Assembly: GCA_032622095.1 (NCBI GenBank)
Contig: CP136066.1
Location: 128,805,917-128,869,916, forward strand
Direction: 5' to 3'
Length of the DNA stretch: 64,000 nt
Source: Siphonodentalium dalli
Lineage: Eukaryota; Mollusca; Scaphopoda; Gadilida; Siphonodentaliidae
The notes under the pieces are model-generated. The model ran no database searches, was not told where the DNA came from, and saw only the letters and a program-made list of their open reading frames with translations. A program made the translations under genes and the position numbers. Below, piece by piece: positions 58,907 to 64,000 of this stretch; positions within the stretch are counted from its first letter, which is position 1, and each line of letters begins with the position of its first letter.

Positions 58907-61451
58907 CACTGGGGGTAAGCTGCTCCGTGGGAAGCGGTTCGCTTGTGATAAAAGCTCCAATGCGCGTGCGATAAGCTCCAATGCACATCCGATCAGAAGA
59001 AGTTATTTTATTTACAACATTCAAAGAACACAGATTGAAGGTAAGGAATAGAATATAATTTCCACTGCTGCTCCCTTCTGCGATAACATCTATAACAAAA
59101 CCAGGGACGTTTTGTCACATATTTGCTAACAATACCCGTTTAACATTGCTGAAAAACATTCCCTATGCATTTACTATGGGAAAATAGCGAAAGTAACCGG
59201 GTGAATAGAGCCTATTTAAAAGCTTATTTGAGCGTGAACAATATTGAACAATAAAGCTAATACGTCATCTAGTAATCCCCAATCAGTGTCAATGTTTTCT
59301 GCTCATTTACAACAATGCCAGAAAGCTTTCAAATCATGACAAAAAGCCCCAGTGCCAATGCGATAACAGGTTACACATCGTGTGCGCTTGTGATGAAATA
59401 AAGCGCCAGTGCGTAGGTGTCATGGAATCGTAATTGACTTATTTTTGGCAGGATAATCAACATTCTGACAACCGAAAACTAAAGAAGGTGGTGTGCGCTT
59501 TCCTCATAGTCATTTTGTTCAATTAGCTTGTGTTTTATGTTAATTAGCTTGTGTTTTATGTTGTAATTAATATTATATATCATTTATATTATAAATATCC
59601 GAATACGAATGTAATTAAGACAATTAAGAATTTCGTAATACAAATGATACGAATGTAATTACGATAATTAGACATTTAGTATATATAATAATTATAATTA
59701 CTATAATATAATAATCATATTCATATCATTTGCAGTGCATTCTTCACAGAACCATAACACCATATATATAGTGGTGATATGGCTTCGTTAGTACGAATGT
59801 AATGATGATTATTAGACATTTATTTTAGTTGGGAATACGTTGAACTCGTATCGATGTGTTGCTTCAGTAAAAGCAAACACTGTATTCATCACATCTTGAT
59901 GCAGGATTGGGAGTGTCAGGGACGTGACTAGAGAATCTTGGTTTGGGTGGGTGTCAAACTTCGAATTTCCAACTGTATATCCCCCACTTTGGAGCACATT
60001 TTTTCTCACTTTAAGACTTTCCTTTTGCACATTCTTGAGCTTGAATATTCTGACTGTTACCTGAAACAGGTCTGTAACTGGTTGGAACTCGAACGATATA
60101 CCCCCATATATTTGAAAGTATCTGAAATATATGTTGTAAATATGAATGTCTTTCAACTCCGGGTGGAATGCAAATCACAGGGGTCCGGGAATATATATGA
60201 TTTTAATTTATTATAGTATTTTGAGAAAATAATATGATAAATTAAAACAAAAAATTCCTGGACCCCTGCATTGCAAATTGAGTTGCCCAATATTGCCCAC
60301 CCTTTATGAAGACACTCTACCCAGAATTATACCTGATTATCTTGCGTTTATTAATTATTATTTCATTATTGTCATTTCAGGTGTATGCGGGTATGGAAGG
60401 GTCGCTTATATCAATGGAGGATTTAATGATCCCCGTGGTTTCCCTGCCATTTTCTAACACCAGCACCGCATCCATAATTGCATGTATTTGGCATTATTTT
60501 TTGCAATGCCGTTTTCGTGCCCTTTATATAAAATGGCACATCCATATTGTGTTATGACTTACACAAGCCGCATATCGACAATTATTTTGCAAGATTAATT
60601 ATTCGAATACATGCATGTAATGGTCAATCTCTCACATCGTAATATGCATACATGATCAACCCACTATTCGAAATCAATTAGGCTGACAACAAACGAACAG
60701 TTTTAATTATATCCGTAAAAATACATGTGAATCACACAGGACTGCGTGTACATTCAAATACATATCGATTGGAGTATATAATAGGATATACTATTGGTAT
60801 ATAACTGATAATTCGCGGAAACACCGCACGATAATTGTCATGTTTTAGGCTCCAATAATGCCAATGTGATTGAAATAATAAATACGAACTTGTTTCGATC
60901 GTTTTCACCTCTGCAATTCCCTAAATCTCTTTTTAAATGCGCACTGGAGCCCACCAATCCAGGCGTTCTACGCGCTGGCGCTTATGGAAATACGAACTGG
61001 AGCGTCCACATGGTGGTGTTAAAATGCATTTTTCTCAGTAATTAATTGTTTGAGACACCAAAGCCAACAACAATCGCACGGCGGAGATGTTTGTTATAGC
61101 AATTGATACGGGAAATTATTCAGATTATTTCATTTTCATACACAAAATATCATGTTATTAAGAATTTTCTCGTTACACAATCAGGGTTTGAAGTGATAAA
61201 TCAGCTGCTTTTGCGTGGTATGGAAATGTGTTCGAATAAATGCGATATGTAAATCACAGTTGAAGCATGTTGGTCATTTGTGACCGACGTTCCATAGAAT
61301 AATGTTGTTTATAGATATAATACGTACCATATTGAATACTTCAGTTTCCTTTTTCACAAAATAATCACAGACGCACCGTCGCATTGTAAACTGCGCACTG
61401 GAGCTTTTATCACAAGCGAACCGCTTCCCATGGAGCAACTTACCCCCAGTG
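58907..61451. mobile_element. 2.5-kb inverted-repeat element with ACCAT target duplication
   Basis: Left end CACTGGGGGTAAGCTGCTCC pairs with right end GGAGCAACTTACCCCCAGTG. The pairing continues through GGGAAGCGGTTCGCTTGTGA and AAAAGCTCCA.TGCGC. ACCAT flanks both ends (58902-58906 and 61452-61456). A motif AGC.CCAGTGCGCA-like repeats within both arms (near 58956, 59348, 59404; inverted near 60938, 60973 and 61394). The middle (59500-60800) is AT-rich with a 21-bp tandem duplication near 59524. No transposase was recognised. The CAC-initial ends with a 5-bp duplication recall Transib, but this is weak. Confidence 0.75.
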
Positions 61452-61456
61452 ACCAT

Positions 61457-62530
61457 GACAGATGTATATGGGTGAAATACACATCTCAATTGTTTCAATT
61501 CAACTTCATGTTTGGCATGTTCAGGGTAAAATCAAAACTGCAATTTGTAAGTGATAAACATCTGAAAAAGACATCAGTTACATGCAAAAACTAATTGTAG
61601 TGTATATTTATTTCTATTCGAGGTGGCAATTTTTCGTCAATTTCACCATTTTTAACGATAAGAGCAATGCTAATTGAGGGACTATATTTTATCCAGCTCA
61701 TTAAATTTAAAACAAAAAGTCGGTGAATTAGAGTGTTTTCTATGGCTTCACATTTCGTTGATAATTACAGGGCATGTGTGTTGAAATAACGTTTTAAGTT
61801 CTATGAGAATTAGAATGGGGATAACTGTGGCTTATCTTAATATCTGTGTTTTTGGCAGAATTAAAAACATTTTCATTGTAAAATTAAATTGGGCTCTATT
61901 AACCTAAGCATTCCATGTCTGGGTGACCTTTTCACATTTAACCCAATAACAGTGTCATTATTTGTTTTGTCCCCCGAGGATGGTGTATATTTTCATAGTG
62001 TGTGTGCTCATACCATAGTGTGGTATACATAGTTTCATGGTTCAGATTTGTCATCCATGGTTTGCCTGCCTGTATAAAAATTATATATGTCTGGCAATAT
62101 TTAAACTAGCTTTTCTTTTAATATTTATTATCATGGCTTCATTAAAAACAATATTTATATCTTATGAAATTTCATAGAATGAATCAAAAGATATTTTTAA
62201 GTAATTTTTTTATGAGACAGTCTTGCTTTAATTTGATAACTACCTCATGGTGAATATTATTTTGCTTTAGATGGCTGACCAGTCAAAAGGAGCTGAGATA
62301 CAGATTTAAGACTTTTACTTTCAATGAATTCACTTCAACTCCTAAAACTGACCATTTGGATTTGCTAGACTTATTGATGTGTGAAAGGTCCTTGGTTGAT
62401 ATTGGTTGAAATATGGTTGAAATAGGGGCATATATATGAGATGCCACTTCCCCCACCTTTCTTCAAGAGAAAGTATTTGTGCTAATGAATTGAAGTTTGG
62501 TACCAATATATTGATCTATATATTATCATT
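61457..62530 (+). other. Unassigned intronic stretch with an R3-like scrap
   Basis: CATACCATAGTGTGGTATACATAG near 62012 resembles the R3 head palindrome. The rest is AT-rich intron with no exon recognised. Confidence 0.45.
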
Positions 62531-63530
62531 AGCTCAAATTTTTTTGTAAAGTTTGATCTATTGCCATGGCTTGATCATTATGAAATTTGAGATTGGTATG
62601 TAGATGTGAATGAGTCATTTTAGGGTAATTCGGCCAGCAGCCATCTTGGGTTTTTACTCTTTGCATGACTAAATAATTTGGGGATCATTATGAAATTGGT
62701 CATGGATGATAACATTGACATTTAGATGTCATTTTGGGGTCATTCGGCCAAAAAACATGGTTGCCGAAGGCCATCTTGGATTTCAAATTGCAATTAATTA
62801 GCACGGGCTACAGGTCGTACTTTTTTTCTGGATGTTAATATTGACATGCAGATGGGAACAAATCATTTTGGGGTCATTCGGCTTAAAACATGGCCACCGG
62901 ACAGCCATCTGGGTTTTACTCTTTGCATGACTAAATCCTTTGGCATGGGCTACAGGTCGTAGCTTTGGTCTTATCATCACAAAATTTGTTATGGATATTT
63001 TATTTATTTTGGGGTCATTCGGCCATAAAACATGGCTGCTGGCAGCCATCTTGGATGACTAAATTGTTTGGCATGGGCAACCAGTTGTACCTTTGGTGGG
63101 ATCATTATGAAATTTGTCATGGCTGTTGACATTGACATGTAGATGGGAACGAAACAATATCGTGTCATTCTGCAGAAAAACATGGCTGCCAGCAGCCATC
63201 TTGGATTTCAAAATTCAATCCATTAGCATTAGCCACAGTGTTCGTCAGATCTTCATGAAATTTGTCATACATGTTAATTTTGACATGCAGATAGGAACGA
63301 ATCTTTTTGAGGTCATTCAGCCATAAAACATGGCCACCGACAGCCATATTGGATTTTACTCTTTGCATGACTAAATCATTTGGCTACAGGTCATACCTTT
63401 GTCATGGATGTTAACATTGACATGTAGATTTGGCACGGTACATTTTCGGGTCATTCGGCAAAAAAACATACTCATCACAAAAATTTAACTTCTTCGCAAA
63501 GTTGAGCTACAGTGTCATGGACACTTTCAT
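62531..63530 (+). repeat. Satellite-family element, complete but diverged
   Basis: The head TAGCTCAAATTTTTTTGTAAAGTTTGATCTA (62531-62561) is a decayed hairpin and the GTCCGTC microsatellite is missing. About six units follow with GGCTACAGGTCGTA, ACATGGC.GCC..CAGCCATCTTGG and GACATGTAGATGGGAACG. The tail AAAGTTGAGCTACAGTGTCA ends near 63519. Units switch between the TTCAAAATTCAATCC and TTTACTCTTTGCATGACTAA variants, as in the main array. Confidence 0.85.
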
Positions 63531-64000
63531 TTTTTTTATTGTTTTGATGTATTGTCAGTTAGATGTTTAATTTTCTTATGTCTGTTTTGGCTCTTGAACA
63601 TTTTCGTCTATGTAATGAGGTTCATATCATTATATTTGATAACATCCAGAAAGAATTATCAGTGGTGCCATGCTGATTAACCCTTCCTTAAGGGCCTTCC
63701 ACATGTTGTTTACAGTGTGGCATGCCACGTAGTTATTCAAATTATAACACTGGAGGTAATGTGTGCTTGCACACGGCATTCAATGTGGGCGACATCGCAA
63801 GAAAACGCTGCCACAGGATTACATTGGTGTCCTAATCTGTCTGCAGGTGTCCTAATCTGTCTGCAGCTGTCCAGTAAATTCCACCGTTTGCAATGACGGT
63901 ATAGAACGAAGACACTGGAAGCACAGCAGTTTTTGGTCTAGGTCTGTTTTGGACTGTAGTTGTGCATAGTTTCACCATGCAGCCATATTAAACAAACATA
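63531..64000 (+). other. Unassigned end of window
   Basis: Nothing is recognised apart from a 20-bp direct duplication GTGTCCTAATCTGTCTGCAG at about 63828-63867. The ADAM10 intron 6 presumably continues past the window. Confidence 0.5.

Noticed and set aside
60374-60480. Possible exon after a TTGTCATTTCAG acceptor-like site
   Set aside because: The frame is short, lies in the middle of an inverted-repeat element and matches no ADAM10 segment.

Overview
This is a eukaryotic, AT-rich, repeat-laden window, most likely from a mollusc and probably a bivalve. That is inferred from the repeat styles (GTCCGTC microsatellites behind TAGCTC...GAGCTA hairpins, and repeats containing GGCCGCCAGCAGCCATCTTGG) and from the split structure of the one host gene. 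No prokaryotic features were seen.

The host gene is on the + strand and encodes an ADAM10/Kuzbanian-type metalloproteinase. Five consecutive internal exons, called exons 2-6 here by comparison with ADAM10, lie at 14492-14633, 36254-36375, 39505-39673, 48038-48158 and 48948-49121. They join in phase with consensus splice sites to give about 243 codons: the whole prodomain, the cysteine-switch GGC, a furin-type RRKR site and the first residues of the protease domain. Exon 1 (signal peptide) was not recognised. The protease, disintegrin and membrane exons must lie downstream of 64000.

The rest is intronic or upstream DNA filled with mobile elements. (a) A 5.66-kb L1/Tx1-like LINE (23726-29384) with a 14-bp target-site duplication, poly-A tail, repeated 5' UTR and a badly broken ORF2 interrupts a satellite-like element. 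(b) There are several inverted-repeat elements: 1763-2098, 5518-6816 (one giant palindrome), 7971-8294, 14861-21389, 34099-34729 (Harbinger-type MITE), 37528-39181, 51861-57567 with the adjacent 57588-57884, and 58907-61451. (c) A modular repeat superfamily has a hairpin head, a GTCYGTC microsatellite and ~150-170-bp tandem cores; its showpiece is the 155/164-bp array at 44822-47560. (d) A truncated, frameshifted TTF-zinc-finger (hAT/ZMYM-like) pseudogene lies at 6927-7664.

I found no new defence or metabolic gene system. The unusual content is structural: the density of long inverted repeats inside ADAM10 introns, a satellite with a readable higher-order pattern, and four repeat families sharing one modular design. 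Open frames outside the ADAM10 exons, the LINE and the TTF pseudogene look like chance translations of repeats.
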